DNA from: Tachypleus tridentatus
Lineage: Eukaryota; Arthropoda; Merostomata; Xiphosura; Limulidae
Direction: 5' to 3'
Assembly (NCBI RefSeq): GCF_004210375.1
Contig: NC_134825.1
Span: 63,851,558 to 63,915,557, forward strand
Length of the DNA: 64,000 bases
Shown here: in pieces, positions 26,201 to 41,200 of the stretch
Numbering within the stretch: the first letter of the stretch is position 1
How the letters are laid out: the number at the start of each line of letters is the position of its first letter
Made by a program: the position numbers and the translations under genes
Notes under the pieces: generated by a model
The model's input: the letters and a program-made list of their open reading frames with translations, nothing else
What the model was told of the DNA's origin: nothing
Databases searched by the model: none

Positions 26201-29200
26201 TTTTACTGACTGTCTTAGTAAGAGTAACTGGGTTTCAAGAGCAAAAGTGAACCTGTTTAACATTTAATTCAGGAAAAAAAATTTAAACCATTGCTTTATT
26301 TAAGTAATTATTTTAAATATAAAAACAGGAGACCTTTAACACATTGTTCTTATATATGAATTTACATATCAAACACGTAACTCTGGTTATGTGGGCTCTA
26401 CAATACACTATCCGAACTCACGTATTAAATAGCATATAACCAGTTGCCCATTCTTCCCTAGTACTTAATGGACAGTCACAAATGTCACTTCTAAACATTT
26501 CAACATCTGGGGAAGTGCATGTACTAAAGAAATGCTATGCACAAAGAAAGTTTGTGAATTCAGAAGATATATACTGAATTAAGGTTAATATTGTCAGATG
26601 GAAAATAATCTGAGTTGAAATAATTATACATACGTTTATTCTTAAATCAAATAAGCACTGAAGAAGCAGAGCTACAATGTCAACAACAAACATTAAAAGT
26701 CTACAACTACTCAACATCCATAAAAGTTCTTCATACAAGTTTTATCAAAAAAAACCTTTGTACTTGCTTGAAATGAAATTATCTTACACAGTGGTTAGAA
26801 TTTAAATTATATTAGAAATGTCTTAATACAATTCTTAATGTTTTGAATAATGAAAACGTTTGGTCTTAAAACATGCAATTCTGTTACATGAAAATGTTCA
26901 TACTTTGTTATATGTGGAAAGTTATAACATGAATAGAAAAAATTAATGCTAAAAATGTTTGATAATTTTGTATTATGTAGGAATATCTAAAATACTGAAA
27001 ATCTTTAAAAGTTTCTTTAATAACGCTTTTTAACATCAGAAATGACATGTAAATATTCTTTATGATGTCAGAGAAACATGCAGGTTCCAGAAGTTCTAAC
27101 AAAATGATAAACCCCTACAAGCTGAGCACTTTTGAACAGTCCACCTCTTGGAAGTGCTCAGATTATACGGTTATTTTTTTACACATTTTTAAGTTATAAT
27201 GCAACAAACAAATGAAAAGTGGAAGAAAATAAATTAACTAAATAGTTTCATATAAAAATCATGAATTTTGGCATATTACCCTTTTTCTGGTTAAATTTTC
27301 ATTAGTAAAAACTAAAGAAAAAGAATTTAACAACTTAGCCATTTCATAATCACCAAATAAAAGCCTTCCACCCTAATCTCTCAAGAACCCTATATCTCTA
27401 ACCTAACATTTTATTTACCTCTAATGTACTTCAAATAAATTCTTACTGCTAATTTTTCAACCTAAGTTTTTTCATACACCATAATTTCCTGTTCAACCAC
27501 ATTTTTTGATCTTCTATAATACCAGTCAATTTAAATTTCTTATGCTTTTTTTTAATTTTCTCTTGTACTCTTTGTGAGCCAACCTTTCTTTTTTACTTGC
27601 AACTACACTTTTCTTTCTGTAAAGAATATACTTGTGTTGAACACTCAAAAATGTTTCTTTAAAAATTTTGCACATTTGATCAGTGTCTCCAAACAACTCA
27701 GCTGCATAATTCACAACTGATAATTCTTGTTTCATCCCTTCGGAAATTTTGAATCAGTATATCATTATTCCTGACTTCCATGTACAGCAAATTATTAAAT
27801 CCAATACAGCAATGAGCACTTTCCTGAATTTCTACTCTCCTAAACATTTCTATATTAAAAGTTAACAACAGATCTGAAATAGCATTCAGTAGGTTCCTTG
27901 ACCAACTGGTGGAGAAATCTATCATGAGTCTCCAAAGACTTTTCTCCCTCATGGTTTGAATATAGCATTTCCCAATGAATATGTCTAAAAATAAAGTCAC
28001 CCATAATTATGATTTCATTAAGAGCTGAAATCTTAATCTCACTGTGAAGTTTCTCACTAATTTCATCAGTTTCATCTGGTGGTCTGTAACAAGTTCATAC
28101 TAAGAGCTTTTTACCTTGATACTGACTAACAGAAACCCAAATATATTTAATATCCTTGCTATTATCCTTAATATTCTCAATTCTAACAGGATTAACTCAC
28201 ATTTTACATATAGAGCCATTATTTCTTTACTACTCTGACCCTATTTAATTATCTATAACCATGTGCCTCATCGAAATGTCTGTCTACTTACCTATAACCA
28301 TGTGCCTCATTGAAATGTCTATCAAAATCATCCACATTTAATGATGTTTCAATTATTCCCATTATATCAAAATCTTTTATTCCAACTAGTGCCTTAAATT
28401 CATCTTTACTTCTTACACTTCTAGCATTACAATATTAACAGTTAGGCCTATTTCTTATAACTACTTTTATACTGATTTCCCACGCTAAACTTTCTTCTAC
28501 ATCTCAGTTTTGTTCATTTAGTTTACCTTTTTAATCTACTTGAATTTTCTTATCATCATGAGACCCCAATTACTGAATTCTGCCCAAGGCTCCAAAATGA
28601 CTGAGACTGTCCCTGACAGTAGAACATCTGTGCTGTGCCCACCAGTGGTATGGGAACCTGAATATTTCAACATTATAATCCCCCAGACATACTACTGAGC
28701 CAGTGGAAACTCTAAACAGATACAAGTCTGGATGAATTTGTGGAAGAGAGATGTCCAGAGTTGTATGGGATGAACTGAGCCACCACAAAACCAAAAGATG
28801 AATTGAAGGAAAGAGACATGCTAGAAAAAAATTTTGAATCTATGGACATACTTCATGGACCAGCCAGAGTCCAATGAAGAGGATGAATATGACATGCTTA
28901 AGAGAGACAAGGAACTAAAATAAAGAGAGTCCCCAAAAAACAAACATCTCGTGTATAAAAAGCAGATATAAGTCTTGGTAACCAGAAGCACTGTGTCTTG
29001 TAAACATAAATAATGAAACTGACACATATGAATTTAAAAAGACTCTCAAGGAAAGGAGACACTTGGCATTGGGCCAGGTTTGACTTAGAGAGGCAGACAA
29101 AGAAGAAAATGGAAAAAGGCATAAGAGACATTCAACTTTAATATCCACATTCTGGGAGAGAACAGCCATTTGAAACTGATGATTATCCAAAGTTAGTTTA

Positions 29201-32200
29201 AATGTGACAGATCCATAACAGCTTGCCATTCTCCCATTTAAGAAAAAAAAAAAAAAAGGGGTATAAAACTCCAGAATGGAATCAAGGGCCTGTAACATAT
29301 TCATAACCTGGATACAGGGGAAAAAAAGAAGGTCAAAAGAAGAAAGCCCCAGAAAAAGCAACTGTATAATCCAATTGGTTGTGGCTAAGAGAGTGTGCAC
29401 ATGAGAAAACTGGAAAAGTACAGCTCCCAGAGCTAAGGAACAGCTCCACAAATAAGTTACCTCCAAACCACACAATGACCAGCCTTCAAAAAGAGATATT
29501 GAAGGGTAAAAGGATAAGGATCAAGGGAGAAAAAGACCAAATGAGGTTCTTGATGATGAGAAACAGGATGGGTCTCAAACCAAGAAAAAGAATCATACAT
29601 GTGTGACAGAAAGTAAGGGGCATGATCCTCAAGTCAGCCAGATAGACATCAGTGAAAGAGAATTGAGTAAAGGAAATGATAAAAAGGTTACAAACAGGAC
29701 AAAGTAGCACTAAAAAGAGGACAAAGAACTTAGACAATGCAAATGAATGTATTACAGAAAAAGTACAAGTCCTGAAATCAAACAAGGAGAAAAGACAGTG
29801 TAAGGTCATGGAGTGATAAAACAAAAAAATACATATAACAGGATAAATAAGGAAAAAATAAACCTGAGAATGAAATCCCGAGAGAATAGAAAGTTAAGAT
29901 CATGTTACAAACCATGAGGACCTATCTACAGCAAAAAAATTAGGAGAGTACCAGTTTCAATGACCCCAATAGCTAACAAGCCTCCTCATGCCATATAAAT
30001 CACCATCACTTGTGTTTTGTTTTTGGTTTTTACAGCAAAGACAAATTATCTGCTGTGTCCACCGAGGAAAATCAATCCTCTGATTTAAGCATTATAAATC
30101 CAGTCTTACTGATGTCCCAGCAGGAAACCCATCACTTGAGAATTTGTGACAATAAATTAAAGCTTTTTAAACAAAAGTTAAAGAAAACAAAACTTATGGC
30201 TTTCTTAAAGATGCAAATCCTAATAAATTTAACAGACAATAAATTTAAACACAACTTTACAGTACAATGCTAAAGAGAACAATGAACTTTCATGAGAGTG
30301 TAAGCACATAGGGGAGTTGAACAAGGAAGTGTGTCATCCTTCTATTTGTGGAGAACATCATCATCATCATGCAGTACAGCAATTCATGTTAAACAATGAG
30401 AAAATAAGGTGGGAGTTACCTCAAGACTAGTGGCATGCAAATCTGTTGGCAGACCTACTGAAAATGATTGCCAAACTGTGTGTGGAGGTGAAGTATTATC
30501 TTGGAATTATTACGGTCCAACACACACACTTACAGAACACTCAGTTTAGTTTCATATGTAAACAAACTGAATTTATAATTTTTTATGCACTTGCTAGAAC
30601 CTTACAAAGGCAAATATGTAGTCATATCATATTACTATGCACAAAAAATAAATAATAGTAGTAAAAATAAGAACATTTAAAATATTAATTGATAGTTACC
30701 CACCTATCAGAAGTGTCATTAATAAAGACTTACGAGAGTTTAAAAACAACTGCAAATATGTTTATCTCTGAGAAACAATTAATGAATGGACTGTGAAGAA
30801 AGAAACTGAGCAGACCTGTAAAGTGCAATCAACAGCCATCCTATTTGACTCCTTTAATATTCAACTTCATTCAATCAAAATTCTCAACTGTTCTATAAAT
30901 TTGTAGAAGATTCTCAAGTGTAAGAATCAACAATGTACTGTGTGCAAGTAAAATAAAAGAGATTGCCAGTAAAGTTGTCAACTAAACATTCACGAACCTC
31001 ACTTCAAGTTTACAAATTGGCATGCCAAGGGATATGTTATTGTTGGTTTGCTACAGTAGGTATACTATAAATCTCAGAAGCTATAACTGATTAATGCATA
31101 TTAATTAGGAAACTACAGATATTTGACCAAGAATGTTCACAGATTTCAAACATTGCAAACCATTTAACTTCAGTGAATTAACATTGGACGTTAATATTTC
31201 TACAAGAACATTAGATGTCTTTGAAGAAAAGTCAACTTGCAAACAGTGTGGGACTAGCCAAGAATAGAGAACTAGCTAACTACATGTTAAGTGGCCTGTG
31301 CCAATAAACTCAAGATTCATTAACTCATTGTGAACTACTGATAAAATATTCAGTTCCAGACTATATAGAAGAGTGAATATTGTTTGTGAGTTAGCAAAAT
31401 GTGTACAAATCATTATTTGTAATAGCTGTTATTACAAACTGTATTGTTGTTTGTATATATCAAAAATGTGTGTGTTAAAAAAGAAAATAGTGTATCAATC
31501 TTGTTAGCAAGAATCAAATTTGTAACATATCAATATTCAATTAACTAAGTTCAAATTAAAATTTATGACTTTGAAATTGTAATACATAACAAAATTAGTC
31601 AGACTCTTCAGAATAAAGTATAATAAATATGTGGTCTGACAAATTAATCTGCGACAGGCAAAAGCATATATCGATGACGTACTGTGTGGACCTTGTTAGT
31701 AGTGAAAGATGTGTAAACAAGTCAACTTTAAGAGTTAATACTATTGCTATTTCATATATTTTTAACTATGTTACACAGAGAAAGCAAAGTAGTTGTATCA
31801 CTTCTTGTTCAAAGCAGCCCATTTCACAGTAGAGATGTAATCAAAATTTCTTCTGTCTGAATTTAGTAATGTTTTACCAATATTATACATTATCAGTTCG
31901 TACACTTTTATAGGAATATATTGGTTTTCTAAAACTATTTTACAAATTTCTATTTTCTTGTAAAAACATGTTAATTAATAACAAAAATTTTAAAAATATA
32001 TTTGGCTTGGAAACAACTCACATTTTCTGAACTTCAAATTTTCTGTGATAAAAAAAGATACTTTAAAAAATTAAAAGTTTAGGAAAAGTACATTTTCACA
32101 GCTTCTGTAATTTAGTTTATGTCAGTAGCTGATTGATAAGCTACAAGAAATAGGAAAATTCTTTTGAATTCTCCTGTAATTCACTCATATGGACAAACTG

Positions 32201-35200
32201 TGGTAAAAAATGTAAAAGTGCATATAATTCTCTGTTGTCACGTAAAATTAAGCAAATGTGCAAACTGACTAAATTTTGAATTTTCTTACTGCACACTAAA
32301 AGCTCTGTCCTGGGTGAAAGCTCAATAGATCTTGTGAAAGACTACAAGTAAAAGTGAACTCAGTCTATAATACTTTAAAGTTCTTGTAATGCACTTTAAA
32401 TGTATTATCTTAAAACTTTTGCAGATTCTTTCAGAGAAACTGCACTTTTTTTCTTGAAAACATCTACAAATTGGCAAAAAAGTAGCAACGTTCTGTAAGA
32501 ATTTTCGTTAGCATTCAATCTCCATGAAAGTTGTAAGACAGGGGAAGTGAATTGGAAGTGATGAAGGGTAGAAGTTGAGTTGAGATAGCTGGGAAATAAT
32601 GACAAAGCTGTTGCATCTCTTCTTGTTCATAGCAGCCCATTTCACAATAGAGATGTGGTCAAGATTTCTACCGTCTAAATTTGGTATGTTTATTGCATTA
32701 ATATTAAAAATAAACTTGAATATTGATTCTATGTGAAACTACAGTCTACAAGAAGTAAAAAATACCCTTACAATATTTTAATTATGAAATAGTTCTCTAA
32801 TTCAGTGCTTATTCTAAGTTAGTATAAACTGGAAGACAATGAATATGAAACAGAAAAGAACAGGAGTCTCACACAGCAGCAATATCTTTACTCTCCACAT
32901 TATGGGTGGATATTTTATTTTGCATATTTTGGTCATTATGAGAAAGACAAAATGCTGAAAATGTAGAATCTTTCACTTATAAAATTGTGTTCAAATTGAA
33001 CTGTGTCAAACAGCTACTATACAAAAAATACAGGAAATATTCTATAAAATATTTTATTTTTCAATATGTGGGAAAATTTAATATTAATCTCATTGTGTTA
33101 ACACAAGATTGGTCTGGATAAATCAACTAATTTAGGAAGAGATGTGTCCACAAACAGTTTTCCTTGATATTAGATAGCTACTATGTACAGTGCATATGTG
33201 AAAAACACCTATACCCAGTTTTCATACTTATCCAACTCTGCCTTGTCTTCTAAAAGTTATAATAATGTTATACCACAAGCTTTACTTACTTGAAGCCACT
33301 GTTTTCTAGAGACATCACTTTCCATATCCAAAAGTTCATCCACATCAATCTCTATGTTATAGGTTTTTGAATCATCCTACATGAAAAGGCAGCAAAAACA
33401 CAATCAGTCTTTAAATCCAGCAATAAACACAGAAAAACAATCTGAGTACAATAACTAAATGTTTCTAGTTTCATTATCACCATTCACAATTGTCTTTAAT
33501 TAGAGAGGCTTATTTGGTTCACTGTAATTTTCTAGGTTGTTTTCTTACAACATAAGCTTTATTGAAACACTGATACAGACAGTTGGCAAAACTACTGAAA
33601 AAAAAAGTGTGAAAAAAAATTTATTCCTTTGTTAAATATACATAAAATTGAGTTGTCACATTTTACAAGCTATATTACTCACTAGAACAAGAAATATGAA
33701 ATAAAATGAAAATTATTCCAGAAATTCCAGAAAAAATCAGAAAAAATTAACAGTAAGGATACAAAACTGATGACTTGGGGCAGAATGGTCATAGAAGCTT
33801 TTTGTAGTTGACCTATTACCCATAATTAAGGATAATTTTTATTAATGTTAGTTATAATATTTTAGCAGTTCTTCTGATAGATGTTGTTACACAATTAAAA
33901 ATGTAAGAAACATTGTACACAGGAGCTGAATTTTATGGAGGAAAAACATTTTATAATGGTCTTAGAAGGTTAGCAAACACTACATGATACAACAAGAATA
34001 ATTAACTGGAATGAGACTGAATATCCTCCATTAATGTTGAATGTTACCATTTACAAATTTTAATAAAGTAATGTCTATTCCTACAATTTGATGAATGCAA
34101 GTTAATTTATTTTGCATTTTTCTTTACCTCCAAAAAGACAAGTTCTAAAGTTACACCATAAATTTAGTAACCACTAAATACAGCATCACTGATAAATAGA
34201 CATGCATCCATAAATTTACCTTCAAGTTAACATTTTCCTAAACTGCAAATGTAGTTTCTATAATACTTACTTCCACTGACATCATAGCTATTTCCACTCT
34301 TTGCCCACCTGAGCACTGAAAAAGTTTATTCCAGTCTTTTATATACCCATTCAAATGCCTTAAGTTTTAATTTGCAAATTGCTCCACCAAGTTAAATGTG
34401 TCCTCTGTCTTGATACTGCATATATAAGCACCTCATCATGATAATGTAATCACTTCTGTGACAAAAACCAGCTTTTAGTGGGAAAGTAAGGTAAGAGGTT
34501 GTCAGCAGAGGTAAGTATTATCATAATTACATTTTCAGCTCAGGAAAATGTTAACTTCCAAAACATACTTACCATTCACTGACACTACAGCTAAAATCCT
34601 CCACTGGGGAGGCTTGGAATGATGGGATAGTGTATGCCTTACTCAACCACTGGAATAGAACTCATCCATTTTGAAATTGTGAACATTCATCACCACTTCC
34701 CAACTAAGTGGGCAAGGAGTATTCTGCTTACCTATGAATTTTGAAGAGGATGTGGAACTTGTGCTCAACCAAGGACTTACGATGGGACTACTTTGCATTC
34801 AGAATTATGAGGAGATAATGGACTACCTTCCATGAAAAATATACAAAACCAACTCTGATCTAATGGAAGGGCTCACACACTCCCCAAATGAATAGGTTCA
34901 TGTCAAATCTGATGCAGAATTATGAGCATATTCCCATGAAGGCTGGTGCCACTCCTATTGACATCTGGAAAAAATATCCAGGAGCCCTAGTAGGAAGGCC
35001 CTCAACTTTGCCCTCTTCTATAAAACTAGAGAAACATTCTTGAACACTCTAATAAAATAACCTCTATCTGCCAACCAAGCAAAAGAAGCTAGAAGTGGTA
35101 AGGACTCTTGAGGTCCACTAGTAGAGTTTGGGTGGGTAAAACCCATTGGAAAATGCTGAGGAACAGTGTTCTGAAAACAGTGCAATAGGTGAATCAAGTT

Positions 35201-38200
35201 ACATGCATGTTTAAAAGCAAATCAAACTTAATTTATTTAACCTGAAGCTCAGAAGAGATGGACAGGATCCCCTTTAGTCATGACTGATTTTGAGTGGCAG
35301 TCCATAAGGTAATACTATTCAGCAGGTGCCTAGATGATTTTATGGAACATTCAATTTTGACAAAACCTGTAGTAATTATATAACAGTGGTAACTAATGTA
35401 GAATTGAGAGGAGAAAGCATAACTGCATGGGTAACACTCACCACAGAGCAGGTTCTAATGAAAAATAAAGGAACACTGAAAGTAAGAGAAAATAATTGAG
35501 GAAGATACTCATCTCTGTGTAAAGTCTAACAGATGTGGTCAAAACAGCTATAGGTGATAGTCAGAAACTGCCAAATCATACAAGTAATGAGGAAGAAAAG
35601 TATTAGAAGTAGTCCACATATCAGCCTGCACAATGTCTTCCTGAGAGCAGTTCAAACAGGTTGCTAATGACAAAGACAGAACAGGAGACAAAGTAAAGTA
35701 ATACTGTTGCATAACTAAGCAGCAATCTCCCAGCATGAACAGCAATATCAGGAGAAGGAAAAAAGAAGTGGTCACTTGTCATCCTTTCTCCTAACAAAGA
35801 AGCAGTCAAATGCAATGGGTGATTTCTCCAAAAAAACCTCACAAACCAAGGAAACCAACTGATCCTCAACCAAAGCCAACCTAGTAAAAGAAGCTGGAAA
35901 AAGGAATTACATTCTCAAAAGTCATTTGCAAAAGCAATCTCAGAACCCTCTGGAGAGATACCCTTGGTCCACGTCTCCATATAGCAATGGATCATATCAT
36001 AAACAGCTTCCATTGATAGTGACCCCTCCCACATCTATTGACAAACACCAGATAGCAAAGGTGGAAGATAAGTCTGATTGCACTCTGTAGTAGAAATGTT
36101 AAGTTGGGAATTTATGACTCAGCAAATTTTTTTTTTTTTTTTTTATTAAGTAATTTATAAATATAAATAAAAAGATAATTGTAGAAATGCCAATTCCATT
36201 CAAAATCAGTGTAAATAGTAAATAACACTGGTTTACAAAGAAATTGAGGCAAGCACAAAAACAGCTGTTTTAACCTAATTTGGGGGTGCTGAATTCAGAT
36301 TTGAAATCCGTTTTTACTCATCACCTCTAGTTTTTTTAGATATGCATACTGTACATTTTGTACACATACTGTACGTAAAGTCGTACATGCATTCAGGGTT
36401 AATTTCTAATATTGTGTGACTTATGTCTTCTTTTTTAGTTATTATGCAATAAATGTAAGTGATAGCATTACATTATATATAGCTATATATCAAGACGCAT
36501 TTTGGCAGTTAAGCGTAGCCAACACGTCTCAATCAACAGCCAGTAATGCACTGGCAGTCAGCAGGAGGTTGGTGTCCCTCGACAATTGTGTTACACAATC
36601 TTTTGGGTATATATTTGTATTAAAATTTCCAATGATGCACATAATTATTATTGCCTTACATATGATTTAATTTTACAAAGTACTGTTGCTTTCTCTGTCT
36701 CTGGGATAGTCGAGCTGTATCCCAGCATTACAAGCAGAAAGACTGGGGTCTAAAAGCACTTTCGCTCCTGGCTAACACAGCCAAAGAGAATCCTCTGGTT
36801 GACATGAAGAAGGTGCTTCTTCCTCCTCTTCACATCAAGCTTGGTTTGATGAAGAATTTCGTGAAGGCCATGGACAAAATGGTGCTGCCTTCCAACACTT
36901 GTCTACTGTGTTCCCAGGTCTCAGTGCTGCTAAGCTCAAAGAGGGCATCTTTGTCGGACCTCAAATCCGAAGTGCTGAAGGATACTGATTTTGAGGAGCT
37001 TCTTACCTTAAAGGAACTGAGAGCATGGGAAGCATTTAAGTCAGTCTGTAGTGGCTTCCTTGGTAACACACGCTGCACAAAATTACCAAGCCTGTATTGA
37101 GAAGTTGCTAAAGACTTATGAGGATACGGATGCCAATGTCACTAAAATTCATTTTCTCCATTCCCACCTCAACTTCTTCCCTCCAAACCTTGGAGCAGTG
37201 AGTGATGAGCACGGAGAAAGATTCCACCAAGACATTACGAAGATGGAGAGCAACTACCAAGGCAAGTGGAACCCCAGCATGATGGGAGACTTCTGCTGGA
37301 TGCTCTTTAGCGTGACATCCCGGAGGCAAAATACACCAGATCATCTAAGGAAACACACTTCTAACTGTCTGCGGTACTATGAATTGTGTACATTGTGTCA
37401 TCCAAGTATATTTATTCCGTCAATGTTCTTTATCTATCCTGTTTTATCTGTAATAAGCTGCTGCAACTGTTGAAATAAGCACGTATATACTCTGTATATA
37501 CTAAAATGAGACTATTTAAAAGCCAGAACACTAGAGGTGATAGAGCAAAACTGTTTATAAATTTGAATTCAGCACACCCAAATTAGTAAAAAACACCTAT
37601 TCACATTCTTGCCTCAGACAAAAAATATTTTTTTGTAAACCAGTGTAATCAATACTTGTTAACAGAAACCCATGCTGAGTATTTTACTGAGAAAAAGATC
37701 ACTTATTGAAATGAGATGCTTATATACAGCACTAAGATAGAGGATACATTAAAGTTGTTAGATAAATTTACAAATTAGAATTTACCTAAAGCATAGTGTG
37801 GTACAAAAAATAATGCTTACATGGGCAAAGATCAAATGGTAAGTATGTTTTGGAAATAGCATTTCTTGTTAACTTCCAGCTGCTGTATTTCAAGCTTAGA
37901 GAGCAAATTATGATGTTGAGCTGAAAGAAGATATTTTATAATCACAGCTCATAAAAAAAGTAAAAAAAATTATGTTCTCGCTCTTCTAAGCACAGAATCT
38001 GTTGTAATGTTTAAAAGTTCTGGCAGTTACAACTTTTCACCATCATTATTAGGCCTAAACATATTTACCTTTATCATGTAATGCCAATGGACAATTATAT
38101 ATTACAGTATAGGTCTAGTATATCATTTATCTTTGAGTTTCTTAAGCAACTGATGTCAAAACATATCTTTCACCCTTTTTAATTTAACAACCCATTTATA

Positions 38201-41200
38201 GATAAGAGAACTGACTTTGTAACAGTAGGATCTTCAAACAGCAAGACAATTTAACCAATTACCCATGAGCGGCAATTATGTTAATTACTGTTGAGTAAAC
38301 TAATCAATTAACTGAAATTAGTGTTTACATGATTAATCATTGTTAAAATACACTGAAAGAACTACATTTCAAAACTACATGTTTAACAATTATATTTTAT
38401 CTGTACTATACTTTAGAACAAGAAATCTTCTTCCAAGCAGAAGATTTAGAGATACAGTTAGTTACTGAAAGCATACAACAACTAACCTAAAAGTGGACTC
38501 ATAATATGTATGAAATATGACAATGGTAGTACTAAAAAAAATTGGAAGCATATCCCTTTAATGAATTTTTTTCTAAAATTAGGTTAACTTGGAAGCTCAG
38601 GCCTAACAAAAAACAAAACAAAACTGGAAATAACTATTACATTAACATGTAGGTGTTTTGAAATTCTGGTAATGGTCTGCAAACTCTGGACATTGTTATT
38701 GTATGCAGTGATCACAATATGAATTATTTCAAATTTCCAAGATCTTCCAGGAGTTAACAGTTTTAGGAACTTTCCTGGATATTACAGGAAAAGATTATTC
38801 CTACAACATTCCAGGAAGCATGAAAACCTTGGGAGATAGTTTCCTATAAAGTGTTAAAACCAAGATCTAAAAGTATTCTACAAATAAATTAAGAAAGTCT
38901 AAAAGAACAGTTTTCATTCAATGCAAAAGTGAAAAAACAAACAGTGATGGAACAGAAAACTTGTGTACATTCCAAAAAGAAATAGACAGTAGATGTACAA
39001 AACTATGCAAAAAATGTGTAATACAGAAATGGTAACAGTTATTAGAGGAACATTGAACAAAAATGGGAATAGTTGCTAAAAGGGGCACTGTGTACAAGAA
39101 ATGAGAACAGTTACTAGAGGCATTGTATATAAAAAATATGGGGCTAGTTAATCTATACAAAAGGGGGTACAGATGCTGTTGAAACAACATATGTACTTCC
39201 TTCAAATTTTTCATTAATTGGTTTATAACAAATTATAAGTGAGAACATTAATAATTTAAAGATAAAATATCCTTTCATTTGTACCTGTGAGTGATAATCC
39301 CAAGATTTGGAAACAAAGCTTAGAAAGATAATATTCAAGTAAAACATTACATGTTCTGAAATCATCCTCTGTAGTAGGAGCTTAGTGTCTGTTAAACAAA
39401 CAGGCATTAAGTACTAGAGAATAAAGGTCATTGAATAAATTATTAAATGCTTAATCACTTCAGTAGAACTGTACCCACAGTTTTCATATAAAGTGAGGTA
39501 CAATTTTTGGATAAAGGAAGATAATTAGAACTGATCTGTTTTTATACTAATTTTTCAATTAACATCCTTGACTTTTGCTTATATACACACAAATAAACAC
39601 AATACACATCCATTCAAAACATTTATCTGCCATTAGACAGAAATGGTTATAATCATTCTAATGGGAAAACTAGTTTTGTGGTCAATAATGACCAAAAAAC
39701 CACTGGATTTTGCATTAATTTCTTATTCATTTGTCACTGACAAAAAAAAAATTGCCATTACAGACCTAAGAAAGATAATGAAAGCCACCAAATAAATAAA
39801 ACCAGTAGTCATTAAAAAATAAAATACAAAATAGACTGGAAATTATCAAGTTCTAGCACCCTGTGCTTAACAGCTTATCTAACACAAAAGAAACACATTT
39901 CAACTGAGTGAAAGCTGCTTTATCTCGTACACTACGTGACCTCACTTTCTCATAACCAAAACAAAGACATTGTTAACATTTACTTTTTGTTCCAGATAAA
40001 TATGTTGAACCTATCCACAGCTGCAGAATTTAATGAAGCTATTTTATAATCTTTCAACTCCCTTTGTTTGATTTCATTCCTCAGTTCAACATTTGTTACA
40101 AGCACAATTTCTTTATTTCCAGGTTTTACCTTTTTCTTATGTGTATGTTTTATTTATACATTTTTCTGACTTTAAACACTTGTCTAGAAATATACAAGAT
40201 ACAGATTAGTCTCCACATACAAGAGGTTACAAAGATTGTTGCTTCTTCATGATATCCAAAGTTGCCCTCAACATCTAATATATTTTATACTGGAATGAAA
40301 TCAATGAATTAAAAGTCCATGAAAAACTTTAATAAAACTACTATTAAGACACTAGTTACAAAGTTGAAGGCTGCAATATAGTATAAATCATAAAAACTTA
40401 CAGTAATGCAAAAAAAGATCAAATTCATACTATTAACATAACAGTCTCTAGGTGCTCCTGTGTACTTCAGAGTCCAACATTATACTTATATTTGTGTTAC
40501 CTGTGTAGTCAAACAAATATTTGCTAGTACTGAATATACAATTCACTAATTATTCTAACCCAAAAAAATTAGTCAAATATAGTGGTGTAAAATTTACAGA
40601 GCCAAAGGGAGTAGTGATAATGAACATATAGGAGAAATTCTGGTGTGAAGGACCAACAAAAGGCATATCTGAATCTTTTCATCCATTGTTAACAAACCTA
40701 TTGCAATAACAGAAGTAGAGGCATACACAAAAGAATGCTAATCTAAAGCAAAAGTTAGAGGGAACCAAGAAAGTTTCATATATTGCTGAATTATAATAAT
40801 GTATGGAAACAACAGGGTGACTTAAAAGCAGCAATGAAACCTACCTGCATATTACACTATGTAACAAACTTTTTACTTTGTCTTGTTTCTGGGCAGAAAG
40901 TGTTATCTCCCAATTGCTTATGCCTATTTTTCTCTTCAATTTGTGACCTGCATAATGAAATTTTCAAATTTACCCATTTTCCAGAACATTCCAGGTAAAT
41001 TTAGTGCTGAGTAGCTGATAGAGAATTTTCTAGAATGTTGTAGAACTTATGAGAATTTTCTAGAACTTTCCATAGTAATATATACAGGAGTAACTACTCA
41101 CCACTTCAGTTTAGTTCTACCTGCCTAAGTGGATACATAGACCTATCTGATTTTAACAGAGATGGCATCAATAAGCTGTAAGCATTCTGCTATGTATGTT

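Noticed and set aside
28915..29475. 186-codon open frame on the - strand, the longest in the window
   Set aside because: The + strand is purine-rich here, which removes stop codons from the - strand. The translation is phenylalanine/leucine/serine-rich with no motif, and other frames are open too.
29486..29824. 112-codon - strand frame
   Set aside because: Same purine-rich stretch, same compositional explanation.
35548..35869. Two overlapping - strand frames of 75 and 82 codons
   Set aside because: They overlap in different frames, lack splice or start context and show no conserved motif.
38918..39214. 98-codon - strand frame
   Set aside because: Lies over an imperfect 36-bp tandem repeat, which explains its openness.
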